Source: Lutimaribacter salitolerans (GTDB taxonomy: Bacteria; Pseudomonadota; Alphaproteobacteria; Rhodobacterales; Rhodobacteraceae). From it: DNA of 64,000 nucleotides. Position 1 is the stretch's first letter. Every line of letters begins with the position of its first letter. The stretch is taken from positions 124,001 through 188,000 of the forward strand of contig NZ_JBHUDD010000027.1 of the NCBI RefSeq assembly GCF_042677865.1. Direction: 5' to 3'. The notes below the pieces were generated by a model. That model ran no database searches and had not been told where the DNA came from. It was given only the letters and a program-made list of their open reading frames with translations. The position numbers and the translations under genes were made by a program. Shown here piece by piece: positions 1 through 8,024 of the stretch.

Positions 1-1294
1 GCAGCTTGGGCATGCCGCTGGCGACGGCCTTGGTCATGCCGCCCATCTCCTCGACCTCCTGCATCAGCGCCCAGGCTTTTTCGATCAGGTCGTTGGTCAG
101 GCTTTCGACATAGTAGGACCCGGCCAGCGGATCGACCACATTGGTCACGCCGGTTTCTTCCTGCAGGATCAACTGGGTGTTGCGCGCGATGCGAGAGCTG
201 AAGTCGGTCGGCAGGGCAATCGCCTCGTCCAGCGCGTTGGTGTGCAGGCTTTGCGTGCCGCCCAGAACCGCCGACATCGCCTCGTAGGCGGTGCGCACCA
301 CGTTGTTGTAGGGGTCTTGTTCCTGCAAGCTGACGCCGCTGGTCTGACAATGGGTGCGCAGCATCTTCGAGCGGTCGTCCTGCGCGCCGAACTCGGTCAT
401 CACCCGGTGCCACAGCGTGCGCGCCGCGCGCAGCTTGGCGATCTCCATGAAGAAATTCATACCGATGGCAAAGAAGAACGACAGCCGCGGCGCAAAGGCA
501 TCCACATCCATCCCCGCCTGTATCGCCGCGCGCACATATTCGCGCCCGTCGGCCAGGGTATAGGCCAGCTCCTGCACCAGGTTCGCCCCGGCCTCCTGCA
601 TGTGATAGCCGGAAATCGAGATCGAATTGAACCGCGGCATCTCGTTGCTGGTGTATTCGATGATGTCCGAGATGATCCGCATCGACGGCTCGGGCGGGTA
701 GATATAGGTGTTGCGGACCATGAATTCCTTCAGAATGTCGTTCTGAATGGTGCCCGACAGCTTTGCGCGGTCATGGCCCTGCTCCTCGCCGGTGACGATG
801 AAACTGGCCAGGATCGGGATCACCGCGCCGTTCATCGTCATCGACACGCTGACCTGATCCAGCGGGATGCCGTCGAACAGGATCTTCATGTCCTCGACAC
901 TGTCGATGGCCACGCCGGCCTTGCCCACATCGCCCACCACGCGGGGGTGATCGCTGTCATAGCCGCGATGGGTGGCCAGATCGAAGGCCACGGAAACGCC
1001 TTGCTGCCCGGCGGCAAGCGCCTTGCGGTAGAACGCATTACTCTCTTCGGCGGTGGAGAACCCGGCATATTGCCGGATCGTCCAGGGGCGGCCCGCATAC
1101 ATCGTCGCCTTGACCCCGCGCGTGAAGGGGCCGAACCCCGGCATGCTGCCCATGTGGGGCAGGTCGGCGGTATCCTCGGCGGTATAGACCGGCTGCACCT
1201 CGATGCCTTCCAGCGTCTTCCATGTCAGGTCCTCCAGCGGGCGACCGCGAAGTTCCTTTTCAGCCAGCTTGCGCCACTCGTCCTTGTTGGCCAT
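1..1294 (-). CDS. mcm: Methylmalonyl-CoA mutase, N-terminal part (runs off window edge)
   Basis: Cytosolic B12-dependent enzyme that interconverts methylmalonyl-CoA and succinyl-CoA, the last step of propionyl-CoA assimilation. The first 431 codons are present, covering the N-terminal substrate-binding barrel; the C-terminal cobalamin-binding domain lies beyond position 1. Family signatures visible in translation include SISGYHMQEAGA and, further on, RTHCQTSG followed by EQDPYNNVVRT. The ATG at 1294 starts MANKDEWRKLAEKELRGR, a typical mutase N-terminus. The preceding gene on the same strand ends inside this one (35-nt overlap), so the two are probably cotranscribed. The pccA and pccB genes a few kb away on the same strand supply its substrate. 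Identity is secure; the C-terminus cannot be judged. Confidence 0.95.
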   Translation of the reverse strand, partial: MANKDEWRKLAEKELRGRPLEDLTWKTLEGIEVQPVYTAEDTADLPHMGSMPGFGPFTRGVKATMYAGRPWTIRQYAGFSTAEESNAFYRKALAAGQQGVSVAFDLATHRGYDSDHPRVVGDVGKAGVAIDSVEDMKILFDGIPLDQVSVSMTMNGAVIPILASFIVTGEEQGHDRAKLSGTIQNDILKEFMVRNTYIYPPEPSMRIISDIIEYTSNEMPRFNSISISGYHMQEAGANLVQELAYTLADGREYVRAAIQAGMDVDAFAPRLSFFFAIGMNFFMEIAKLRAARTLWHRVMTEFGAQDDRSKMLRTHCQTSGVSLQEQDPYNNVVRTAYEAMSAVLGGTQSLHTNALDEAIALPTDFSSRIARNTQLILQEETGVTNVVDPLAGSYYVESLTNDLIEKAWALMQEVEEMGGMTKAVASGMPKL

Positions 1295-2204
1295 CGTCGT
1301 GTCCTCTTTCTGTTGGGTCAGGGGTGGGGGTTTTCCCCTCTGCCCCGGACGACTTTCCGGTGATCAATGTGGCCAGACCATCGGCCCCGGCATGCAGCCA
1401 GAACAGATCGTCGGCATAGCTTTCCTGCAACCTGGCGGTTTGGGCGCGCGTGAAGGGCATATAGGCCCCGTCGCCGGTCGGCAAATGGGTGGTGTCGCGC
1501 CCGGCCAGCGCCAGCGCCGCGCGCAATTGCGGCAGCTTGGGGGCCGCGTTCAGGCAGCGGCGCGCGTGCAGGCGGGGCGCGTCAACCGGCGTGGGCAGCA
1601 TCGCGGCCAGCCGCCGCTCGGGCACTGCGCCAAACACCTCGTGCGGCATGACCAGCAGCGGCACATCGGGCAGCGCGCAGGCGATATCGGTGATCACGTC
1701 GCGCCACCGGCGCGGGCTGTGTGCCAGCCCCTGCAACCTGTGCGGCCCCGGCAAGGGCCGCCCGCGTGCCACTGTCATGGCAACCAGCGATGTCCAATAG
1801 GCATCGGGGCTGCGGATCGACAGCACCGCGCGGCATATCCGCCCTTCGAAAGCCGCTGCCAGGCGCGCGATCCGTTCGCCCGCCGCCGGATACAGCATGC
1901 AGGCGCGGATGCCGTCGCGCGGCGGGCCGATTACGTTTTCATCCGAGACGATCAGGCTGCGCCGCCCCTGTGCCACCTCGGCGTGCAGGGCCAGCGCGAT
2001 CCGCCCGGCCGCCCGCGCGGGACCGTCGCGGCGCGGCAGCACCTCGGCCTCGGGCCAGATGCCGGCGAACAGGCCGCCGCGCGTGCGCCGCGGGCCCCAG
2101 GCTCCCACGCCCTGCCGGGTCAGGGCCGCGTCATTGTCGCGCAGATAGGCCTGAAACGAGGTCGAGGCCGTCCGATGCGCCCCGATATGCAAAATGACGT
2201 CCAT
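1260..2204 (-). CDS. Sulfotransferase-like hypothetical protein
   Basis: A 314-residue protein. Residues 6-18 (HIGAHRTASTSFQ) resemble the 5'-phosphosulfate-binding loop of sulfotransferases (G-x-x-K-T-G-T-T-S-x-Q), with Arg in place of the usual Lys. I see no signal peptide or membrane segment. I chose the ATG at 2204 because the conserved motif starts at once after it; an upstream in-frame ATG at 2273 would add 23 unremarkable residues. The end overlaps the mutase start by 35 nt. A divergent gene starts at 2385. Function is inferred only from the loop; it could be any P-loop sulfotransferase-fold protein, and its link to propionate metabolism is positional. Confidence 0.6.
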   Translation of the reverse strand: MDVILHIGAHRTASTSFQAYLRDNDAALTRQGVGAWGPRRTRGGLFAGIWPEAEVLPRRDGPARAAGRIALALHAEVAQGRRSLIVSDENVIGPPRDGIRACMLYPAAGERIARLAAAFEGRICRAVLSIRSPDAYWTSLVAMTVARGRPLPGPHRLQGLAHSPRRWRDVITDIACALPDVPLLVMPHEVFGAVPERRLAAMLPTPVDAPRLHARRCLNAAPKLPQLRAALALAGRDTTHLPTGDGAYMPFTRAQTARLQESYADDLFWLHAGADGLATLITGKSSGAEGKTPTPDPTERGHDDGQQGRVAQAG

Positions 2205-2384
2205 GGCCCTGCGCACCTTGACAAAAACCGCCCCCAAAGAGGTGGGGCGTGATATGACACATGCCGTCATCATTGCCGCGCGACCGTGACCAAGGTCTTA
2301 AACTGGACATTTGCTGTGCATTTCACGAAAAACCTACTCGCATCCCCTGCCCGGGTGCCTATATCCTGCCTGACAGGAGAACCC

Positions 2385-2837
2385 ATGAAACACGTCTTAG
2401 CCTTTGCAATCGCTTTGCTTTTCGCCATGCCTTCCATGGCGCAGGAAACCGATGATACGCCCCCGGAATTGCCTATCGTGGATGCCGAAGGGGTAGAGTT
2501 GAGCCAATTCCTATGGGTTTCGCGGCCCGTGATCGTCTTTGCCGACAGCCCGAACGACCCCCAGTTCGTCGAGCAGATGCGCCTGCTCGCGGATGATCCG
2601 GGCGCATTGCTGCGGCGCGATGTCGTGGTGCTGGTCGATACCAACCCGGCGGCACGGTCACCGCTGCGGCAAGAGTTGTTTCCGCGCGGGTTTTCTCTGG
2701 TGCTGATCAGCAAGGACGGCAGCGCACGCATTCGCAAGCCGCTGCCCTGGGACACCCGTGAAATCAGCCGCTGGATCGACAAGCTGCCGACGCGGCAGCA
2801 GGAAATTCGCCAGATGAACAGCGACGACCGGGGCTGA
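2385..2837 (+). CDS. DUF4174-type secreted protein
   Basis: A 150-residue protein with a clear signal peptide (about residues 1-19, ending in MAQ), so it is exported to the periplasm. The mature part fits the DUF4174 pattern: an early hydrophobic strand with VIVFADS, a central RRDVVVLVD segment, then LVLISKDGSARIRKPL and a C-terminal WIDKLPTRQQEIRQM. That family looks like a thioredoxin-fold protein without the redox cysteines; no CxxC is present here. The ATG at 2385 follows a strong AGGAGA box. An upstream in-frame start at 2286 would bury the signal peptide and is rejected. Function unknown. It is convergent with the lipoprotein gene next to it, with one base between the stop codons. Confidence 0.75.
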   Translation: MKHVLAFAIALLFAMPSMAQETDDTPPELPIVDAEGVELSQFLWVSRPVIVFADSPNDPQFVEQMRLLADDPGALLRRDVVVLVDTNPAARSPLRQELFPRGFSLVLISKDGSARIRKPLPWDTREISRWIDKLPTRQQEIRQMNSDDRG

Positions 2838-2838
2838 T

Positions 2839-3357
2839 CTACACCTCGCCTCGCATCAGGACCGCGTGGCGCGTCGCGGCGTCCAGCAGGATCACGATGT
2901 TTTCGGCCGGGTCGTAGATGGTCATGACGCCGGGTGTCGCAAGCATGCGGCCAACGCCCTGCGCCACCTCGTCCGTCATGCAGGCGCGCGGCCCCGTCAC
3001 GCTGGACAGCAGGCCCAGACCGACGGGCAGATCCGCCGACATGATCGCCCGCGACAGCCCGTCGGGCGTGCCGTTCGGATCGCCAAAGGCCACGGCCTGC
3101 CCCGTGCGCAATCGTCCTATGCCCTGCCGCAGAACGTAGACCCGCGTGCCCCCGGCCCGCACCGTGCCCGAGGACAGCCGGTAGACCGCCACCGTGCACC
3201 CGCGCTGCGAGGTGAAATAGGTCTGCACGTCCACATGCAGCCAGCGATCCGCAAATGCCCGCGCGCTGGCCGGCTCGTCCAGCGCACAGGCCGACAGACA
3301 GGCGGCAAGCCCGGCCACTGCCGCCCCCTGTATCAAGATGCGCACCAGATATGCCAT
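2839..3357 (-). CDS. Hypothetical lipoprotein, 172 aa
   Basis: Starts MAYLVRILIQ and has a lipoprotein-type signal with two possible lipobox cysteines, C20 (LAAC) and C24 (LSAC), so it is probably membrane-anchored in the envelope. The mature region has no motif I recognise. It contains two further cysteines and short hydrophobic strands suggesting a small beta-rich domain. The ATG at 3357 places the signal at the N-terminus; an in-frame start 12 codons upstream is less likely. It lies downstream of pccA on the same strand with an 84-nt gap, so readthrough from pccA is possible. Function unknown. Confidence 0.65.
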   Translation of the reverse strand: MAYLVRILIQGAAVAGLAACLSACALDEPASARAFADRWLHVDVQTYFTSQRGCTVAVYRLSSGTVRAGGTRVYVLRQGIGRLRTGQAVAFGDPNGTPDGLSRAIMSADLPVGLGLLSSVTGPRACMTDEVAQGVGRMLATPGVMTIYDPAENIVILLDAATRHAVLMRGEV

Positions 3358-3441
3358 GCGGCCTGCCCCCGGAGTTGATCCTTGGGGCAGCATGGGGCCA
3401 AAGCCCTTTCCGCTTGGTTACGGCGCGCGGGCACATGAAGG

Positions 3442-5487
3442 TTATTCGAACTCCATGATCACATCATCCACCGCCAGGCTGTCACCCGGCCCGGCGTTGA
3501 TCTTGGCGACGATCCCCTTGCGCTCGGCGCGCAGGATGTTCTCCATCTTCATGGCCTCGACCGTGCACAGCGCCTGACCGTCCTGAACCTCCTGACCCTC
3601 CTCGACGTCGATCTTGACGATCAGACCCGGCATCGGGCACAGCAGCAGCTTTGATGTGTCGGGGGGCAGTTTCTCGGGCATCTTGCGCGCCAGTTCGGCC
3701 TGACGCGGCGTGCGCACATGCACCTTGATGTCCGCGCCCCGGCTGCGGATGCGGAACCCGCCCGAGATCTTGCCGACCTTCATCACCAGCGCCACATCGT
3801 CCACCTGCATATCGGCCAGTTGATCGCCCGGTGCCCAGGTGCCGGTGACGCGATGGGTGGTCCCGTCGTCGAACGTGATCGTGGCACCGTCACGATCGGC
3901 GGCAATGGTCAGGTCGTGCGACTGGTCCTGCAACGTCACGTTCCAGTCGCTGCCGACCTTGCGTTCATGGTTGTCCATCCGGCCCGACACGCGGGCGCGG
4001 CGTATTTCGGCCACGCGGTGCATCGCCGCGCAGCAGGCCGCGATCCTGCGCAACGCGTCGTCATCCAGCGCCACACCATCGAAACCGTCGGGGAACTCTT
4101 CGGCGATGAAGGCCGTGGTCATCTCGCCCGCCACGAACTTGGGGTGATCCATCACCGCCGACAGGAACGGCAAGTTGTGCCCGATGCCTTCAACCTCGAA
4201 CCGGTCCAGCGCCACGCGCATCGCCTCGAGGGCGGTGGCGCGATCGGGGCCCCAGGTGCACAGCTTGGCGATCATCGGGTCGTAATACATGCTGATCTCG
4301 CCCCCCTCGAACACGCCGGTGTCATTGCGCACCGCCGTGTCGCCGGTGGGGGCATCGCCCTGCCACTTGCCCGCCACCTGCAATGGCCCCGCGGCCACCT
4401 CGATCGGAGGGCGATAGCGCGTCAGCCGCCCGATTGAAGGCAGAAAGTTGCGATAGGGGTCTTCGGCATACAGGCGGCTTTCCAGCGCCCAGCCGGTCAG
4501 TTTGACATCGTCCTGCGTGATCGACAGCGGCTCGCCTGCCGCCACGCGGATCATCTGCTCGACCAGATCGACGCCGGTGATCAACTCGGTAACCGGATGT
4601 TCGACCTGCAGACGCGTGTTCATCTCAAGGAAAAAGAAATCCTTGTTGCCATCGACGATGAACTCGACCGTGCCCGCGCTGGCATAGCCCACGGCCTTGG
4701 CCAGCGCCACGGCCTGCTCGCCCATCGCCCGGCGCGTCGCCTCGTCCAGAAAGGGGCTCGGCGCCTCTTCGATCACCTTCTGATTGCGGCGCTGGATACT
4801 GCATTCGCGCTCGCCCAGATAGATGCCGTTGCCATGGGTGTCGCACAGCACCTGAATCTCGATATGGCGCGGTTGTGTCACGAATTTCTCAATGAAGATG
4901 CGGTCATCGCCAAAGCTGCTGGCCGCCTCGTTCTTCGAGCTTTGAAAGCCCTCGCGCGCCTCGTCGTCATTCCAGGCGATGCGCATGCCCTTGCCGCCGC
5001 CACCGGCGCTGGCCTTGATCATCACCGGATAGCCGATTTCACCGCTTATCTTGACCGCCTCGTCGGCGTCGGCAATCAGCCCCATATACCCGGGCACCGT
5101 GCTGACCCCGGCCTCCTGGGCCAGCTTCTTGCTGGTGATCTTGTCGCCCATCGCCTCGATCGCGCCCTTGGGCGGGCCGACAAAGGCGACGCCTGCGGCC
5201 TCCAGCGCCTTGGCAAACTTGGGGTTTTCCGACAGGAAGCCATAGCCGGGATGCACCGCCTGCGCGCCGCTGGACTTGATCGCCGCCATGATCTTGTCGA
5301 TCACGATATAGGACTGGTTGGCCTGCGGCGGGCCGATGTGCACCGCTTCGTCGGCCATCCGCACATGCAGCGCATGCTTGTCGGCATCCGAATAGACCGC
5401 AACCGTGGTCAGCCCCATCTTTTTGGCCGTCTTGATCACGCGGCAGGCGATCTCGCCCCGGTTGGCAATCAGGATCTTGTTGAACAT
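3442..5487 (-). CDS. pccA: Propionyl-CoA carboxylase alpha subunit (biotin carboxylase + BCCP)
   Basis: Carboxylates its own biotin with ATP and bicarbonate and hands the CO2 to PccB, which makes methylmalonyl-CoA from propionyl-CoA. It is 681 residues long, as usual for alphaproteobacterial PccA. Order of domains: biotin carboxylase (start to about 450, beginning MFNKILIANRGEIACRV, with the glycine-rich ATP-grasp loop KASAGGGGKGMR), the linker/BT domain, then the C-terminal biotinyl domain with EAMKM (biotinylated Lys647). The ATG at 5487 has AGGGA six bases upstream; an earlier in-frame ATG (5505) lacks such a site. The pccB gene is 2.5 kb upstream on the same strand, separated by small genes and at least one terminator, so pccA probably has its own promoter. 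Confidence 0.95.
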   Translation of the reverse strand: MFNKILIANRGEIACRVIKTAKKMGLTTVAVYSDADKHALHVRMADEAVHIGPPQANQSYIVIDKIMAAIKSSGAQAVHPGYGFLSENPKFAKALEAAGVAFVGPPKGAIEAMGDKITSKKLAQEAGVSTVPGYMGLIADADEAVKISGEIGYPVMIKASAGGGGKGMRIAWNDDEAREGFQSSKNEAASSFGDDRIFIEKFVTQPRHIEIQVLCDTHGNGIYLGERECSIQRRNQKVIEEAPSPFLDEATRRAMGEQAVALAKAVGYASAGTVEFIVDGNKDFFFLEMNTRLQVEHPVTELITGVDLVEQMIRVAAGEPLSITQDDVKLTGWALESRLYAEDPYRNFLPSIGRLTRYRPPIEVAAGPLQVAGKWQGDAPTGDTAVRNDTGVFEGGEISMYYDPMIAKLCTWGPDRATALEAMRVALDRFEVEGIGHNLPFLSAVMDHPKFVAGEMTTAFIAEEFPDGFDGVALDDDALRRIAACCAAMHRVAEIRRARVSGRMDNHERKVGSDWNVTLQDQSHDLTIAADRDGATITFDDGTTHRVTGTWAPGDQLADMQVDDVALVMKVGKISGGFRIRSRGADIKVHVRTPRQAELARKMPEKLPPDTSKLLLCPMPGLIVKIDVEEGQEVQDGQALCTVEAMKMENILRAERKGIVAKINAGPGDSLAVDDVIMEFE

Positions 5488-5608
5488 GCGCTGTCCCTTT
5501 TTCATGGCTGGTCAGAATGCAAGACAGCGCCGACCACCCAAGGGTGTCCGGCGCTGCGATGCGTGTGTTTCGATGTGGTGATGCCCCCCCGGCAAGGAGT
5601 GGCAGGCG

Positions 5609-5737
5609 TCAGCCGAAGCCCGGCAAGGGCTCGTATGCCGGACTGAAATAGAAGCGGCTGGACGTCTCCGGAACGGATGCACAGCCTGCCAATGCCGCGA
5701 TGAAACCCATCACGGCCAGTATTCTTGCGGTTCTCAT
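5609..5737 (-). CDS. Tiny lipoprotein, 42 aa
   Basis: A short reading frame starting MRTARILAVMGF and carrying a perfect lipobox LAGC (C19), followed by a 23-residue mature peptide rich in Pro, Phe and Tyr and ending PLPGFG. A GAGG box sits 8 nt before the ATG. The combination of signal, lipobox and ribosome site makes it a real gene despite its size. It lies just upstream of pccA, 121 nt away on the same strand. It is probably an outer-membrane-anchored small peptide; no function is known to me. Confidence 0.65.
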   Translation of the reverse strand: MRTARILAVMGFIAALAGCASVPETSSRFYFSPAYEPLPGFG

Positions 5738-5838
5738 GCTCGATGCCTCGATTTTTTTCTTCAGGCTTTGAGTATATGGATACCGCAAGACATTGTTTCA
5801 GACCAGCGTCTGGATTGTTTCCACTGGCCAGTGTTGCG

Positions 5839-6042
5839 TCAACAACGCGATGGGTATTGCTGGCAGTACGCCACATTGCCCACCGCGCCGACCAATGCCC
5901 CGCCGGCCACGTTGGTGTTGAGGACCGCCGCCCCGGCCGCACCCGCGCCCGCCCCCAGCAGGGACTGTTCGACCGCCGTGTCGCCGCAGGCGGCCAATGC
6001 ACCGACCGCAAGGAATGTGAAAAGAACTGGTTTGATTTGCAT
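5839..6042 (-). CDS. Small glycine-zipper lipoprotein, 67 aa
   Basis: Starts MQIKPVLFTFLAVGALAAC with lipobox LAAC (C19). The mature part holds a Gly/Ala-rich stretch (GAGAGAAGAAV and AGGALVGAVG), the pattern of glycine-zipper lipoproteins that pack against or into membranes, and ends with two cysteines (YCQQYPSRC). AGGA lies 6 nt before the chosen ATG; the earlier in-frame starts at 6162 and 6075 would put 40 or 11 extra residues before the signal. It lies 101 nt upstream of the 42-residue lipoprotein gene and may share a transcript with it. Role in the envelope unknown. Confidence 0.65.
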   Translation of the reverse strand: MQIKPVLFTFLAVGALAACGDTAVEQSLLGAGAGAAGAAVLNTNVAGGALVGAVGNVAYCQQYPSRC

Positions 6043-6177
6043 GTTGTGTCCTGTCGTGTTGTTGCGATTGCGCATGACAGGGAATGTGGCACCCGAGGCC
6101 ACAAAGAAAAGTCGCGGATGTCCCGCCCTGCCTTTCCGGCAAAGGTTCGCTGATAACCGCAACTATCTGACCTGAAA

Positions 6178-6223
6178 AGGAAAAAAATGGGCGACCGGCC
6201 TTGGGGGTGACCGGGCCGCCCAT
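6178..6223 (-). terminator. Rho-independent terminator (minus strand)
   Basis: Read on the minus strand, a GC-rich stem whose outer arms are ATGGGCG and CGCCCAT is followed at once by a run of seven T residues. It probably ends transcripts coming from the gene at 6395-6742 and separates them from the small lipoprotein genes. Confidence 0.7.
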
Positions 6224-6394
6224 CAGGGGAAGGGTAACGGTATAGACGTTTCGTCCCGGCCCATTTTTGTCGGGCCGCCACTACGCGCTCAATCTGCACC
6301 TCTCCATCAAGGCTCGCAATGCCTGCAGTCAAGGGCATCCTGTTTTCGGCCATTTCCCGCCAAAGTTGCAGACCGTTGCGCAGAAAGATGCCGA
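6224..6394. other. Unassigned stretch between hypothetical gene and terminator
   Basis: Together with the terminator and the leader of the lipoprotein gene this gives about 350 bases without a convincing gene (6043-6394). A minus-strand frame opens at 6398, overlapping the previous stop as ATGA, but runs straight through the terminator into sequence with no protein character, so I do not call it. A small hairpin (CGGCCC/GGGCCG) occurs near 6258-6278. This may be a long 3' untranslated region or hold a small RNA. Confidence 0.3.
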
Positions 6395-6742
6395 TCATGC
6401 CTCGAAAACCTCGGGAAAGGCCGCGCGGGCCGCGGCCTCGTCAACGACCAGCAGCGCCTCGTAGCTTTCCGGATCGAACGGATCTTGCGCAGGCAGCACC
6501 TCGCGCCCGAACAGCCAGGACAACCGCCCGGCATCCAGATTGCCGCGCTCGAACGGTTGATCGCCAAAATGATCCCACAATGCGCCCAGAAAGGCCGCAT
6601 CCGCGCGCAGGTCACCTGGCCTGCGGTCGCGATACCGCTCGCGCCGGATCAGAGGGGTGGCCCCCTTGTCGTTGGCGCGACGGATGACGAATTGATGATC
6701 TGTGCCCGGCAATCGGCCCGGGAAGCCGCGATGCTTCAGCAT
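6395..6742 (-). CDS. Conserved-looking hypothetical protein, 115 aa
   Basis: Starts MLKHRGFPGRLPGTDHQFVI and ends PEVFEA. GGAGG lies 7 nt before the ATG, a strong ribosome site. The protein is soluble, with no signal or membrane segment; the middle has many charged and aromatic residues (FLGALWDHFGDQPFERG). I do not recognise a family. It lies between two small lipoprotein genes on the same strand, within the interval between pccA and pccB. Codon choice matches its neighbours. Confidence 0.55.
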   Translation of the reverse strand: MLKHRGFPGRLPGTDHQFVIRRANDKGATPLIRRERYRDRRPGDLRADAAFLGALWDHFGDQPFERGNLDAGRLSWLFGREVLPAQDPFDPESYEALLVVDEAAARAAFPEVFEA

Positions 6743-6808
6743 GGCCCGCCCTCCGCATCCTGCAAGGCGGGGGTGGGAACGGGCCCAGGGGCCCGCCCCG
6801 ATACCGGA

Positions 6809-6952
6809 TTACTTGTACTTGCCGGTGTAGGTCGGCTCCATCGAGATGGGCGCGGGCTCGACCACGACGTATTCTTCCTGCGGCGGCTGTGCGCAGGCTG
6901 CCACGGTGACAACCAGGCCCAGGGCCAACATGCTCTTGATGCTCTTCGACAT
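6809..6952 (-). CDS. Tiny lipoprotein, 47 aa
   Basis: Starts MSKSIKSMLALGLVVTVAAC with a lipobox ending at C20. The mature 27 residues are acidic and Pro-rich (QPPQEEYVVVEPAPIS) and end YTGKYK. The ATG at 6952 has AGGAG 6 nt upstream, which fixes the start; the in-frame start 13 codons earlier would place non-signal residues first. This is the third very small lipoprotein in the pccA-pccB interval. Function unknown. Confidence 0.65.
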   Translation of the reverse strand: MSKSIKSMLALGLVVTVAACAQPPQEEYVVVEPAPISMEPTYTGKYK

Positions 6953-7166
6953 CTGTTTCTCCTGTATCTTGTTACAGACAAACCGGCGCATTTGCGCGCC
7001 ACCTGCCCCTCAAACGAAGTAACGGTCACTTGGGTGCAACCGTTGGGCAGAATACTGCAATCAAGCCCGGATTGATATCCGCCGCGCCACGCAAACCCAG
7101 CCTGTGACGGGAAAGCTGCAGTTACACCCATGCCTGAACTTTGCCGCGCAAGATATTGTGGCATGG

Positions 7167-7580
7167 TCAGAATCCCTCCCAGATGCAGGTGCCATCCTCG
7201 ACCCGAAACGCCTCGAAGAACTGCACGATATCGGGGTCATAAGCCCCGAACTCGACCGGCGCGGACGCATAGGAAATCACGATCCGTTCGGGGGAAACCG
7301 CCGCGTCACGCAGGGCGGGCACCGCGTAGTCCCGGCACAGGATCGGAAAGTCGCTCTCGACCTGACCAAAGCCCGCGCCTTGCGCGATCCCCGGCACGAC
7401 GAAGCGAAACCGCGCAAACACGCCCAGACTGCCCAGATCATCCAGCAGATGATCCTGCAAGGTCACGTCCAGCCCCGAAGGAACAGAGGGCACGGGCCGG
7501 GCCTCCTCCTGCCCGGCAACCGTGGTCGCGCACGCGAACGCCCCTCCAAGCGCGACAAATCCGCCCACCCACCTAAACAT
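7167..7580 (-). CDS. Secreted hypothetical protein (possibly DUF6497)
   Basis: A 137-residue protein with an N-terminal signal (MFRWVGGFVALGGAFACATT) and probable cleavage near residue 24. The mature part has two cysteines (ILCRDY and GTCIWEGF), which could form a disulfide in the periplasm. It may correspond to the DUF6497 family of Rhodobacterales, but that is from memory and unchecked. Two starts are possible: ATG at 7580 (AAAGG 9 nt upstream, overlapping the previous gene's stop) and ATG at 7598; I prefer 7580. It is translationally coupled to the gene upstream and sits in the pccB operon direction. Confidence 0.6.
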   Translation of the reverse strand: MFRWVGGFVALGGAFACATTVAGQEEARPVPSVPSGLDVTLQDHLLDDLGSLGVFARFRFVVPGIAQGAGFGQVESDFPILCRDYAVPALRDAAVSPERIVISYASAPVEFGAYDPDIVQFFEAFRVEDGTCIWEGF

Positions 7581-7935
7581 GCGCCCGAACCTTTGCATAG
7601 CCCTGCCAGCGTGCCCGGTTGGCCGGGTTGTCCAGCACGGCCCGGATCGCCGCCTCGGCCTGCGCACGCGGCACCGGCCCCGCCACCGCGCCGCCGGCTG
7701 TCACGTGCAGCACATCACCCGACCGGGCCACCCGCACCGCCGGCGCAAAGCCGCGTAGATCGCGCAGCGCACGCCACATGTCCTGACGGATCTGGTGCGC
7801 CAGACGCAAAGGCTCCATCACCGGCAGAACGGCCTCGACAGCCAAGTCGAACCGCGCAGGGCGACAGCGCGACAGGGTCAGCACATCCTGCCCCCGCTCC
7901 ACATGCCAGCGATGATGTCGCGCGCGTCCTGCCAC
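7573..7935 (-). CDS. Hypothetical protein downstream of pccB, 120 aa
   Basis: A basic, soluble protein (AGRARHHRWHVERGQDV at the start, ending WQGYAKVRAHV). I chose the GTG at 7935, which has AAGGG just upstream. An in-frame ATG at 7983 would make the first 15 residues come from a dispersed intergenic repeat, which is unlikely to be coding. It follows pccB on the same strand by about 90 nt and overlaps the next gene by 8 nt. No family recognised; a role in propionyl-CoA metabolism is positional inference only. Confidence 0.5.
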   Translation of the reverse strand: MAGRARHHRWHVERGQDVLTLSRCRPARFDLAVEAVLPVMEPLRLAHQIRQDMWRALRDLRGFAPAVRVARSGDVLHVTAGGAVAGPVPRAQAEAAIRAVLDNPANRARWQGYAKVRAHV

Positions 7936-7943
7936 AGCCCTTG

Positions 7944-8014
7944 TCTTCCTCTCTCTGAAAATATCCCGGGGGGAGTCGCGCATCGCGCGACGGGGGGCAG
8001 CGCCCCCCTGCCCC
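7944..8014 (-). repeat. Dispersed intergenic repeat, type 1 end
   Basis: Read on the minus strand: a hairpin of the GGGGGCGCTGCCCCC kind, a small GCGCGA hairpin, then ACTCCCCC and a GGGATATTT...AGAGAGGAAG end. Related units occur at 26117-26244, 36301-36350 and 59115-59152; a second type of end occurs at 31961-32046, 39111-39149 and 63806-63851. It occupies the gap between pccB and the next gene, and its end supplies purine-rich sequence just before that gene's GTG start. Confidence 0.7.
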
Positions 8015-8024
8015 TCACCGCCCC

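Noticed and set aside
5502..6398. 298-codon minus-strand frame starting MIGIFLRNG
   Set aside because: Begins with an ATGA overlap but passes through a strong terminator and two small lipoprotein genes in another frame; composition is not protein-like after the first 40 codons.
7936..7983. ATG start for the gene at 7573-7935, 16 codons upstream
   Set aside because: These codons are made of dispersed-repeat sequence; the GTG at 7935 has a better ribosome site.
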